From assembly GCF_004327335.1 (NCBI RefSeq), contig NZ_QJUO01000005.1, forward strand, positions 1-64,000: a DNA stretch of 64,000 bases. Reading direction: 5' to 3'. Source of the stretch: Stutzerimonas kirkiae. GTDB taxonomy: Bacteria; Pseudomonadota; Gammaproteobacteria; Pseudomonadales; Pseudomonadaceae. The first letter of the stretch is position 1; each line of letters opens with the position of its first letter. This document shows, piece by piece, positions 48,707 through 56,580 of this stretch. A program made the position numbers and the translations under genes. The notes beneath the pieces were generated by a model. The model saw only the letters and a program-made list of their open reading frames with translations. It was not told the origin of the DNA and did no database searches.

Positions 48707-49519
48707 ATGGCTTACCTTGCTCCAGCCGAATTCGCCGCCAAGATGGTCGACTCGGGAGAGGCCAAACTCCATATGGCCCTTCGCGATGTGCTGATCCGTG
48801 CCTACATGGGGGGCGCCATCCTGGCGCTCGCCGCGGTATTCGCCGTCGCCGTGACGGTCTCCACCGGGTCCCCGCTGGTCGGCGCCATGCTCTTCCCGGT
48901 GGGCCTGATCATGATCTACCTGCTGGGGCATGACCTCCTTACCGGTGTCTTCATCCTCACGCCCCTGGCCTGGCTCGACCACAGGCCCGGCGTGACCTGG
49001 GGCGCCATACTGAAGCACTGGGGCTGGGTATTCCTCGGCAATTTCGCCGGTGCCCTGACCGTCGCGCTGCTGATGTGCTTCGTCTACACCTATGGTTTCT
49101 CCACCGAACCCAATGCCGTCGGTGAGAAAATCGCCAGCATTGGCCATGACCGTACCCTGGGGTATGCGCAATACGGCTTCGCCGGCTGGATGACGATTTT
49201 CTTCCGTGGCGTGCTGTGCAACTGGATGGTCTCCACCGCCGTGGTCGGCGCCATGATCTCCACCACGGTCAGCGGCAAGTTCATCGCCATGTGGATGCCG
49301 GTCACGGTGTTCTTCTTCATGGGCTTCGAGCACTCCGTCGTCAACATGTTCCTGTTCCCGACGGCCATCATCATGGGCGGCGACCTGTCCATCATGGACT
49401 ACCTGGTCTGGAACGAGATCCCAACCGTGCTCGGCAACCTGGTGGGCGGCCTGGCATTCACCGCGCTGACGCTCTACAGCACCCACGTCCGCACCGGCGC
49501 CCGCCGCGCCCTGCGCTGA
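48707..49519 (+). CDS. Formate/nitrite transporter (FNT) family channel, probable nitrite uptake
   Basis: A 270-residue inner-membrane protein with six helices and FNT hallmarks, including GLIMIYLLGHDLLTGVF, then GFAGWMTIFFRGVLCNWMVS and FFFMGFEHSVVNMFLFPTAI. The family includes NirC and FocA; the neighbouring cobA, nasR, nirB and nirD genes point to nitrite as the main substrate. It is the first gene after the sigma-54 promoter and terminator leader at 48399-48510. A 187-base 5' untranslated stretch between the terminator and the ATG shows no other ORF. Confidence 0.88.
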   Translation: MAYLAPAEFAAKMVDSGEAKLHMALRDVLIRAYMGGAILALAAVFAVAVTVSTGSPLVGAMLFPVGLIMIYLLGHDLLTGVFILTPLAWLDHRPGVTWGAILKHWGWVFLGNFAGALTVALLMCFVYTYGFSTEPNAVGEKIASIGHDRTLGYAQYGFAGWMTIFFRGVLCNWMVSTAVVGAMISTTVSGKFIAMWMPVTVFFFMGFEHSVVNMFLFPTAIIMGGDLSIMDYLVWNEIPTVLGNLVGGLAFTALTLYSTHVRTGARRALR

Positions 49520-49560
49520 GCGGGCCCGCGCAGGTTGCCAGGGCCCGACGGAGCACACCT

Positions 49561-51291
49561 ATGAGCAGTTGCCTGCGGATCACTTATGGCCAGTACTCCA
49601 GCGCCGGCCACAAGGCCGTCAATCAGGACGCCCACGGCCTCTGCCTGCCCAGCGGCAGCCTGTTGCAGGACAAGGGCGCGGCGCTGGCGATCGCCGATGG
49701 CATCAGCAGCAGCGCGGTCAGCCATATCGCCAGCACGGTCGCCGTGCAGGCCTTCCTGGCCGACTACTACAGCACGCCGCCCAGTTGGTCGGTACGCCGC
49801 TCGGCGCAACGGGTACTGGCCGCCAGCAACGCCTGGCTGTATGCGCAAAGCCGCCAGGGGCCACGCGACCACGGGCACGTCTGCACCTTCAGCGCGCTGG
49901 TGCTCAAATCCGCCAGCGTGCACCTGTTCCACATCGGTGACGCACGCATCTACCGCCTGAGCGGCGGTGTGCTGGAACAACTGAGCGAAGACCATCGCCT
50001 GCACACCACCAGCGAGCACAGCTACCTGTCGAGGGCGCTGGGGGTCGCGCGGCATGTGGAAATCGACTACCGCCGCCTGCCGCTGGAAGTCGGCGACCTG
50101 TTCCTGCTGGCCACCGACGGGGTCTACGAACACCTCTCGCACAGCCAGATACGCGCCATCATCGAGCGCTCCGGGCCAGCCCTGCAGGACGCCGCCCGCG
50201 AACTGGTCGAGACGGCCCTGGCACAGGGCAGCCAGGACAACCTGACGGCCCAGTTGCTGCGCCTGGAGGCCCTGCCCGCGCCACGGGCGGATGAACTGCT
50301 CGAACGCCTCGCCGGCCTGCCACTGACACCGCTGCTGGAGCCTGGCCATGCATTCGATGGTTTTCGCATCCTCGCCCGCCTGCACAGCGGCAGTCGCAGC
50401 CATGTCTACCAGGCCGAAGACCTGCCCAGCGGGCGCCAGGTGGTGCTCAAGGCGCCCTCCGCCGAACTGGCCGAGGATCGTCAGGCGCTGGCACGCCTGC
50501 TGAACGAAGAGTGGGTCGCCAGCCGCCTGAACAACCCGCACCTGCTCGGCGCGGTACCCCATACGCGCCCGCGCAGCCATCTCTACACCATCGCCCGCTT
50601 CGTGCCGGGCAGGACGCTGCGCCAGTGGATGCGGGCGAACCCGCGCCCGCCGCTGGACGAGGTAATCGCCATCGTCGAACAGATCGCCCGCGGCCTGCAG
50701 GCCCTGCATCGTCTGGAAATCCTCCACCAGGACCTGCGCCCGGAAAACATCCTGATCGACGACAGCGGCTTCGTGCGCATCATCGACTTCGGCGCCGTGC
50801 ATATCGCGGCCCATGCCGAAAGCACCGGTGACCTGCCCGCCAACCAGATGCCGCTGGGTTCGGCTGCCTACGCGGCGCCGGAATATTTCCTCGGCGAAGG
50901 CGGCAGCGAACTGTCCGACCAGTTCTCCCTGGGCGTACTCGCCTATGAACTGCTCTGCGGCCAACTGCCCTATGGCACCCGCCTGGCCGCCACCCACAGC
51001 CCCGCGCAACAGCGCCGGCTGGCCTACCGCTCGCTGCTGGAGAACGAGAGCGCCTTTCCCGCCTGGCTGGACGCGGTGATCCGCCAGGCCGTGCATCCCC
51101 TGCCGCGCCGGCGCCATGAAGCGCTCTCCAGCTTTATCCACCAACTGCGCCATCCCAGCGCGGCAACCCTGCGCATACCAGAGCCGGCCAGCCTGGCCCA
51201 GCGCTTGCGCTTCTGGCAACGCCTGGCACTGCTGCTCGGCACCACCGTGGTGGCGCTGGCCCTGTGCCTGATCCGCCTCGGCATGAACTGA
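49561..51291 (+). CDS. PP2C-type phosphatase fused to Ser/Thr protein kinase, membrane-anchored
   Basis: A 576-residue fusion. Residues 1-240 form a PP2C phosphatase (NQDAHG, IADGISSSAVS, FHIGDARIYRLSGG, LFLLATDGVYEH, GSQDNLTAQLL, with metal-binding Asp residues). Residues 265-530 form a Hanks-type kinase with Lys in QVVLKAP near 296, catalytic HQDLRPEN near 390 and IIDFGA near 407. A C-terminal membrane helix (about 553-572) anchors it. The same architecture occurs beside nasA/nirB genes in P. aeruginosa (PA1782), so a role in controlling nitrate/nitrite assimilation is likely, but targets are unknown. It starts 41 bases after the transporter and 16 before cobA. Confidence 0.9.
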   Translation: MSSCLRITYGQYSSAGHKAVNQDAHGLCLPSGSLLQDKGAALAIADGISSSAVSHIASTVAVQAFLADYYSTPPSWSVRRSAQRVLAASNAWLYAQSRQGPRDHGHVCTFSALVLKSASVHLFHIGDARIYRLSGGVLEQLSEDHRLHTTSEHSYLSRALGVARHVEIDYRRLPLEVGDLFLLATDGVYEHLSHSQIRAIIERSGPALQDAARELVETALAQGSQDNLTAQLLRLEALPAPRADELLERLAGLPLTPLLEPGHAFDGFRILARLHSGSRSHVYQAEDLPSGRQVVLKAPSAELAEDRQALARLLNEEWVASRLNNPHLLGAVPHTRPRSHLYTIARFVPGRTLRQWMRANPRPPLDEVIAIVEQIARGLQALHRLEILHQDLRPENILIDDSGFVRIIDFGAVHIAAHAESTGDLPANQMPLGSAAYAAPEYFLGEGGSELSDQFSLGVLAYELLCGQLPYGTRLAATHSPAQQRRLAYRSLLENESAFPAWLDAVIRQAVHPLPRRRHEALSSFIHQLRHPSAATLRIPEPASLAQRLRFWQRLALLLGTTVVALALCLIRLGMN

Positions 51292-51307
51292 ACGGAGGAG
51301 GCGAAAC

Positions 51308-52054
51308 ATGAACCCCCATGTCTGGCTGGTGGGCGCCGGCCCCGGCGACCCGGAGCTGATCACCCTCAAGGCGGTACGTGTGCTGGCCAGGGCCGATGTC
51401 GTGCTGGTGGACGACCTGGTCAACCCGGCCCTTCTCGAACACTGCCCGCAGGCGCGGATTCTGCGTGTAGGCAAGCGCGGCGGCTGCCGCTCGACGCCCC
51501 AGGCCTTCATCCAGCGCCTGTTGCTGCGTTATGCCCGCCAGGGGCGCTGCGTCGTACGGCTCAAGGGTGGCGACCCATGCATCTTCGGCCGGGCCGGCGA
51601 AGAGGCGGCCTGGCTCGCGCAACACGGGATCGCCTGCGGGATCGTCAACGGCATCACCGCCGGGCTGGCCGCCGCCAGTGAGTTCGGCATCCCGCTGACC
51701 CTGCGCGGGCTGGCCCGTGGCGTGACACTGCTAACCGCCCACACGGAGGATGGCAGCCAGCCGGACTGGCCGGCCCTGGTACGATCCGGCACCACCCTGG
51801 TGCTGTACATGGGCGTGGCGACCCTGGAACAAACACGCAGCCGGTTGCTGGCCGGCGGGCTGGCGGCGGACACCCCGGTGGCGATGGTCGAGCGCGCCTC
51901 GCTGCCGGAACAGCGTGCCCATCTCAGCAGCCTGGGGCGCATGAACGAAGATGCCCGCGGCTTCGCCCTGCGCAGCCCGGCCATTCTCATCATCGGCGCG
52001 GTGGCCGCATACTGTGGCACACAGCGAACAGCGGCGCGGCTGGCCGCCAACTGA
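51308..52054 (+). CDS. cobA: Uroporphyrinogen-III C-methyltransferase
   Basis: A 248-residue SUMT that methylates uroporphyrinogen III at C-2 and C-7 to give precorrin-2, the first step to siroheme. The motifs VGAGPGDPELITLKA near 8 and RLKGGDPCIFGRAGEE near 85 are complete. It provides siroheme for the NirB nitrite reductase encoded downstream. GGAGGAGG precedes the ATG. It is a single-domain enzyme, so a separate precorrin-2 dehydrogenase/ferrochelatase (CysG C-terminal type) must be encoded elsewhere. Confidence 0.95.
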   Translation: MNPHVWLVGAGPGDPELITLKAVRVLARADVVLVDDLVNPALLEHCPQARILRVGKRGGCRSTPQAFIQRLLLRYARQGRCVVRLKGGDPCIFGRAGEEAAWLAQHGIACGIVNGITAGLAAASEFGIPLTLRGLARGVTLLTAHTEDGSQPDWPALVRSGTTLVLYMGVATLEQTRSRLLAGGLAADTPVAMVERASLPEQRAHLSSLGRMNEDARGFALRSPAILIIGAVAAYCGTQRTAARLAAN

Positions 52055-52069
52055 ACCCGGAGCACCCGC

Positions 52070-53314
52070 ATGCACGACCGACACCTGCCCGCGACCCTGC
52101 GCTTCATGCTCGCCGCTCGCCGCTGCGAACAGCAGGGGCTGGAGACCCTGGCGCAGACCTGCACGCTGGTCAGCCTGCTGAGCAACCTGGTGCATGCCCT
52201 GCAGCGCGAGCGCGGTTTCTCCAATATCTACCTCGGCCAGCCGCAGCCGCGCCTGCTGGCGACACTCGAGCAGTACAGCGACGAGGCCCGCGGCTGGGAA
52301 CGCCAGGTGCGCGACGACCTCGACCGGCTCGATGTCGAGGGCGCCGAGCGCGCCCGCCTCTACCATCGCCTGGCGTACCTGCTGCACGGTCTCGACGACC
52401 TGCCGGCGCTGCGGCGGCACATCCGCGACCTGCACATGGGCGTAGAAGAAGCCAGCGACAGCTTCACCCGCTTGATCGCCAGCCTGCTGGCGGTGGTATT
52501 CGAAGCCGCCGACACCGCCATCGACCCGCAACTGACCCGCGCCCTGGTGGCCATGTTCAACTTCATGCAGGCCAAGGAACTGGCCGGGCAGGAACGCGCC
52601 TGTGGCGTGATGGGCTTTTCCCTCGGTTTTTTCGATGCGCCGCGCCAGGAGCGGATGAACCACCTGCGTGCCGGCCAGCAGCGCTGCAGCGAGATCTTCG
52701 TGCAGTACGCCGACAGCGACGCCCTGCAACGCTGGCAACGGATAGAGGGCAGCTCCGGGCAGGTGCAACGCCTGCGCGAACTGGCCCTGCGCACCTCGGC
52801 CGAGCAGCCGCTGGATGCCGGCCTGGCGGAGCTCTGGTTCGAACTGTGCAGCGAACGTATCGACGCCATGCACGAGGTCGAGGGCCTGCTCGCCGAGGCG
52901 CTCAGGCAGCTCTGCCGGCAACGCCTGGACAGCGCCAGCATGGAGCTGGACAACCACCGCGCCCTGCTGCGCCAACTGGCCAGGCAGGCGGACCACCAAC
53001 AACCGCTGCTGTTCAGCGTACAGGGTCGCACCCTCGGTGAGGCCGCGGCGGACGACCCGCTGCAGCACTCGCTGCTCGACCTGCTGCAGGAACAATCCCG
53101 GCACCTGCAACGCCTCGGCGATGAACTCAAGGCCGCCCGCAGCACCCTGGCCGAACGCAAGCGCATCGAACAGGCCAAGCGCCTGCTGATGAGCCAGTAC
53201 CGACTGGACGAGCAGACCGCCCATGAGCGGATGCAGCGGGCGGCGATGAACCAGGGCCTGCGCCTGATCGACGTGGCCGAGCGCCTACTGGCGCAGGAGC
53301 AGGCCGCACCATAA
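52070..53314 (+). CDS. nasR: NasR-like nitrate/nitrite-responsive antiterminator (NIT + ANTAR domains)
   Basis: A 414-residue regulator. The N-terminal part (about 40-290) has an all-helical nitrate/nitrite-sensing NIT domain, with LVHALQRERGFSNIYLG near 42 as the typical entrance motif. The C-terminal ANTAR RNA-binding domain (about 350-405) has LAERKRIEQAKRLLMSQYRL and AHERMQRAAMNQGLRLIDVA. In Klebsiella, NasR binds the nasF leader and prevents termination when nitrate or nitrite is present. It lies between two leader-terminator units with ANTAR-style hairpins. Its start is 16 bases after cobA, in the same operon as the first leader, so it probably controls its own synthesis. Confidence 0.88.
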   Translation: MHDRHLPATLRFMLAARRCEQQGLETLAQTCTLVSLLSNLVHALQRERGFSNIYLGQPQPRLLATLEQYSDEARGWERQVRDDLDRLDVEGAERARLYHRLAYLLHGLDDLPALRRHIRDLHMGVEEASDSFTRLIASLLAVVFEAADTAIDPQLTRALVAMFNFMQAKELAGQERACGVMGFSLGFFDAPRQERMNHLRAGQQRCSEIFVQYADSDALQRWQRIEGSSGQVQRLRELALRTSAEQPLDAGLAELWFELCSERIDAMHEVEGLLAEALRQLCRQRLDSASMELDNHRALLRQLARQADHQQPLLFSVQGRTLGEAAADDPLQHSLLDLLQEQSRHLQRLGDELKAARSTLAERKRIEQAKRLLMSQYRLDEQTAHERMQRAAMNQGLRLIDVAERLLAQEQAAP

Positions 53315-53335
53315 ACAGGCAAGCGCCCCAACCAG

Positions 53336-53400
53336 GAGCAACCCTGGCCGCGAAACCTGCGTACCCGGAGCAGCCCCATTCGCGGCCAGAGCCGCCGCTA
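53336..53400. repeat. REP-like palindrome between nasR and nirB promoter
   Basis: TGGCCGCGAA at 53346 and TTCGCGGCCA at 53380 form an inverted pair followed by GAGCCGCCGCTAC, like the REP element at 9078. It lies just upstream of the nirB sigma-54 promoter. Confidence 0.55.
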
Positions 53401-53426
53401 CGGGGGGAGGGATTCGACGGCGCAGT

Positions 53427-53442
53427 TGGCACGGCTCCTGCT
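53427..53442 (+). promoter_or_regulatory. Sigma-54 promoter of nirBD
   Basis: TGGCACGGCTCCTGCT has GG (53428-53429) and GC (53440-53441) separated by ten bases, and the full TGGCACG of the -24 element. Transcription should start near 53453. Confidence 0.85.
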
Positions 53443-53456
53443 TGATACCCTTCGTC

Positions 53457-53472
53457 GCCGCTCGACAGCGGC
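53457..53472 (+). promoter_or_regulatory. Upstream leader hairpin of nirB
   Basis: GCCGC-TCGACA-GCGGC forms a perfect 5-bp stem with a six-base loop near the predicted RNA 5' end. Two-hairpin architecture is normal for ANTAR targets, but the loop lacks the A1/G4 rule, so its role is uncertain. Confidence 0.45.
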
Positions 53473-53493
53473 TTCCACACTTAGAGATACACA

Positions 53494-53505
53494 GGCAATG
53501 GCGCC
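53494..53505 (+). promoter_or_regulatory. ANTAR-type hexaloop element in the nirB leader
   Basis: GGC-AATGGC-GCC carries exactly the same hexaloop as the transporter leader, at the same place relative to the terminator, although the stem is only three base pairs. Its 3' strand is inside the terminator left arm. Confidence 0.55.
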
Positions 53506-53536
53506 CGGGACCGCAAGGTCCGGGGCGCTTTTTTTT
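53501..53536 (+). terminator. Conditional intrinsic terminator in the nirB leader
   Basis: GCGCCCGGGACC-GCAA-GGTCCGGGGCGC pairs over 12 positions with one mismatch and is followed by eight T. It lies about 45 bases before the nirB start and after the sigma-54 promoter, so nirBD transcription must be antiterminated. Confidence 0.9.
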
Positions 53537-53580
53537 GCGCCACCGAAAACCTGATCAGGCCCTGAACGGGGAGATTGCCC

Positions 53581-56148
53581 ATGAACCCAGCCACTCGCTC
53601 CAACGACCTGCCGACCCTGATCGTCGTCGGCAACGGAATGGTCGGTCACCACTGCATCGAACAGTTGATCGCCAACGGCGCCCTCGGACAATACCGCATC
53701 CTGGTCTTCGGCGAAGAACCGCAACGCGCCTACGACCGCGTGCACCTGTCCGAATATTTCAATGGCAGTGACAGTGAAGCCCTGGCCATGAGCGATGCCG
53801 CGCTCTATCGGCAACCCGGCCTGACCCTGCACCTAGGCACGCCGGTGCTGGAGATCGACCGCGTGCGCCGCGAAGTGATCACTACCCGGGGAGCCTTTGC
53901 TTACCAGCGGCTGGTGCTGGCCACCGGCTCCTACCCCTTCGTACCGCCCATCGCCGGTGCCGAGGGCGAGGCGCGGCTGCTCTACCGCACCCTCGACGAC
54001 CTCGACGGCATCCGCGCCGCCGCCCGGGGCAAGCGCCGTGGCGTGGTGGTCGGCGGCGGTCTGCTCGGCCTGGAGGCGGCCAACGCCCTGAAATCCATCG
54101 GCCTGCAAGCCCATGTGGTGGAGTTCGCGCCGCGCCTGATGCCGGTACAGCTCGACGAATTCGGCGGCGCGGCCTTGAAGCAGCGCATACAGGAACTCGG
54201 TGTCGGCGTGCACCTGTCCAGGGCGACCCAATCCATCACCGCGGGCAGCGAGTACCGCTACCGCATGAATTTCGCCGCGGGGGAGTTCCTGGAAACCGAC
54301 CTCATCGTATTTTCCGCCGGCATTCGCCCGCAGGATGCCCTGGCCCGCGCCTGTGGCCTGAAACTCGGGGAATGTGGCGGGGTGGCCGTCGACGACCTGT
54401 GCCTGACCAGCGATCCCGCCATCCATGCCATCGGCGAATGCGCCGCCTGGAACGACAGCGTGTTCGGCCTGGTGGCGCCCGGCTACCAGATGGCACGCAG
54501 CGTCGCCGCCCAGCTCTGTGGCCTGGTCGACATGTCCGCGCCCTTCCGCGGCGCGGACATGTCGACCAGGCTCAAGCTGCTCGGCGTCGATGTCGGCTCC
54601 ATCGGCGATGCCCACGCCGCCCAGCCCGGCGCCCGCAGCTATCGCTATATCGACGAAGCCACGGCCAGCTATCGCCGGCTGGTGGTGGCCGCCGATGGCA
54701 AGCGCGTGCTCGGCGCGGTGCTGGTCGGCGACAACAGCTACTACGATACCCTGCTGCAATACGCGCAGAACGGCATCGAGCCGCCGGAGGACCCGGCCAG
54801 CCTGATCATGCCCGCCGGCGGCGGCGCCCCGGCGCTCGGTGTCGATGCGCTGCCGGACAGCGCCACCCTCTGCTCCTGCCATAACGTCAGCAAGGGCGCG
54901 GTCTGCGCGGCCATCGACGGCGGTTGCACGGATGTCGCCGCAGTCAAGGCCTGCACCAGGGCTGGCAGCGGCTGCGGCGGCTGCGCGGCGCTGCTCAAGC
55001 AGGTGGTCGAGCACGAACTGAGCGTCCGTGGCATCGCCGTGGACAAGAGCCTGTGCGAGCACTTCGCCCATACGCGCCAGGAGCTGTTCCACTTCGTCAG
55101 CGTCGAAGGCATCGAGCGCTTCGAGGAACTGCTGGCCCGCCACGGCAAGGGCCGGATCGGTTGCGACATCTGCAAGCCGGCGGTGGGCTCGATCCTCGCT
55201 TCCTGCTGGAACCGGCCGATCACCGAGCCGGCGCTGATCCCGTTGCAGGACACCAACGATACCTTCATGGCCAACATGCAGAAGAACGGCACCTACTCGG
55301 TGGTGCCGCGCATCCCCGGCGGCGAGATCACCCCGGACGGGCTGATCGCCATCGGCGCCGTGGCGAAGAAATACGACCTCTACACCAAGATCACCGGCGG
55401 CCAGCGTATCGACCTGTTCGGCGCCCAGTTGCACGAACTGCCGGAGATCTGGAGCGAACTGATCGCCGCCGGCTTCGAGACCGGCCACGCCTACGGCAAG
55501 TCGCTGCGCACGGTGAAGTCCTGCGTCGGCAGCACCTGGTGCCGCTACGGCGTACAGGACAGCGTGGCCATGGCGCTGCGCCTGGAGAACCGCTACAAGG
55601 GCCTGCGCAGCCCGCACAAGATCAAGTTCGCGGTCAGCGGCTGCACCCGCGAATGCGCCGAGGCGCAGAGCAAGGACATCGGCGTGATCGCCACCGAGAA
55701 CGGCTGGAACCTCTACGTCTGCGGCAACGGCGGCATGCGCCCGCGCCACGCCGAACTGTTCGCCACCGACCTGAGCGACGAAAGCCTGGTGCGCACCATC
55801 GACCGCCTGCTGATGTTCTACATCCGCACCGCCGACAAACTGCAGCGCACCTCGGTCTGGCGCGAATCCCTGGAAGGCGGGCTGGACTACCTGAAGGCGG
55901 TGATCCTGAACGACAGCCTGGACCTGGCCGCCGAACTGGAGGCGCAGATGCAACGGGTGGTCGATCGCTACCAGTGCGAATGGGCCAACGCGCTGCAGGA
56001 CACGGAAAAACTCAAGCGCTTCCGCACCTTCGTCAACCAGCAGGGCGGCGACCCGGAGATCCGCTTCGTGCGCGAACGCGGCCAGCGCCGCCCAGCCCGC
56101 GACGAAGAACTCGGAGCGCTCGCCAACACCGAGGAGAACCCGGCATGA
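53581..56148 (+). CDS. nirB: Assimilatory NADH/NADPH-nitrite reductase, large subunit
   Basis: An 855-residue cytoplasmic enzyme reducing nitrite to ammonium. The N-terminal FAD/NAD(P)H domain starts with LIVVGNGMVGHHCIEQL. A BFD-like [2Fe-2S] domain has CSCHNVSKG near 431 and GSGCGGCA near 460. The siroheme/[4Fe-4S] part has cysteines at 648, 654 (KSCVGSTWC), 688 and 692 (GCTREC), all present. GGGGAG is seven bases upstream of the ATG at 53581. It overlaps nirD by four bases (ATGA). Expression is expected to need sigma-54 plus antitermination by NasR. Confidence 0.96.
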   Translation: MNPATRSNDLPTLIVVGNGMVGHHCIEQLIANGALGQYRILVFGEEPQRAYDRVHLSEYFNGSDSEALAMSDAALYRQPGLTLHLGTPVLEIDRVRREVITTRGAFAYQRLVLATGSYPFVPPIAGAEGEARLLYRTLDDLDGIRAAARGKRRGVVVGGGLLGLEAANALKSIGLQAHVVEFAPRLMPVQLDEFGGAALKQRIQELGVGVHLSRATQSITAGSEYRYRMNFAAGEFLETDLIVFSAGIRPQDALARACGLKLGECGGVAVDDLCLTSDPAIHAIGECAAWNDSVFGLVAPGYQMARSVAAQLCGLVDMSAPFRGADMSTRLKLLGVDVGSIGDAHAAQPGARSYRYIDEATASYRRLVVAADGKRVLGAVLVGDNSYYDTLLQYAQNGIEPPEDPASLIMPAGGGAPALGVDALPDSATLCSCHNVSKGAVCAAIDGGCTDVAAVKACTRAGSGCGGCAALLKQVVEHELSVRGIAVDKSLCEHFAHTRQELFHFVSVEGIERFEELLARHGKGRIGCDICKPAVGSILASCWNRPITEPALIPLQDTNDTFMANMQKNGTYSVVPRIPGGEITPDGLIAIGAVAKKYDLYTKITGGQRIDLFGAQLHELPEIWSELIAAGFETGHAYGKSLRTVKSCVGSTWCRYGVQDSVAMALRLENRYKGLRSPHKIKFAVSGCTRECAEAQSKDIGVIATENGWNLYVCGNGGMRPRHAELFATDLSDESLVRTIDRLLMFYIRTADKLQRTSVWRESLEGGLDYLKAVILNDSLDLAAELEAQMQRVVDRYQCEWANALQDTEKLKRFRTFVNQQGGDPEIRFVRERGQRRPARDEELGALANTEENPA

Positions 56149-56528
56149 GCAGCAGCGAAACCCTCCATAGCGGCAATGCGCTCGCCTGGCAGCCGGTCTG
56201 CCGCCAGACCGACCTGGTCGCCAACTCCGGTGTGGTGGTACGCCTGGGCGACGAGCAGATAGCCCTGTTCTACCTGCCGGAAACCGAGCAGCAGGTATTC
56301 GCCGTCGGCAACCGCGACCCGAAATCCGCCGCCAATGTGATTGGCCGCGGGCTGCTCGGCCAGCTCGCGGGAGAACTGGTGATCGCCTCGCCACTGTACA
56401 AGCAGCACTTCCGCCTGAGCGATGGCGGTTGCCTGGAATACCCGGAGCAGCGCCTGAAGGTCTGGCCGGCACGCCTGCGCGAGGCAACCGTGGAAATCGC
56501 CAGCCGCGGCGATGAAAAGCCGGCATAG
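56145..56528 (+). CDS. nirD: Nitrite reductase small subunit NirD
   Basis: A 127-residue Rieske-like small subunit. As in other NirD proteins, the iron-sulphur ligands of true Rieske proteins are absent; the fold is seen in IALFYLPETEQQVFAVGNRD and VIASPLYKQHFRLSDG. Its ATG overlaps the nirB stop, so translation is coupled. It completes the assimilatory nitrite reductase. No nitrate reductase gene follows; the next gene is on the other strand. Confidence 0.95.
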   Translation: MSSSETLHSGNALAWQPVCRQTDLVANSGVVVRLGDEQIALFYLPETEQQVFAVGNRDPKSAANVIGRGLLGQLAGELVIASPLYKQHFRLSDGGCLEYPEQRLKVWPARLREATVEIASRGDEKPA

Positions 56529-56580
56529 GCAGCGGGCTGCCGCAACGTATCGCCTGGGGCATGAAGGCTCGACGACCGCG

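Noticed and set aside
53833-56562. A 909-codon open frame on the minus strand antisense to nirB/nirD
   Set aside because: Shadow of nirBD codon bias; the translation shows no domain and no ribosome-binding site, while nirB and nirD have all their motifs.
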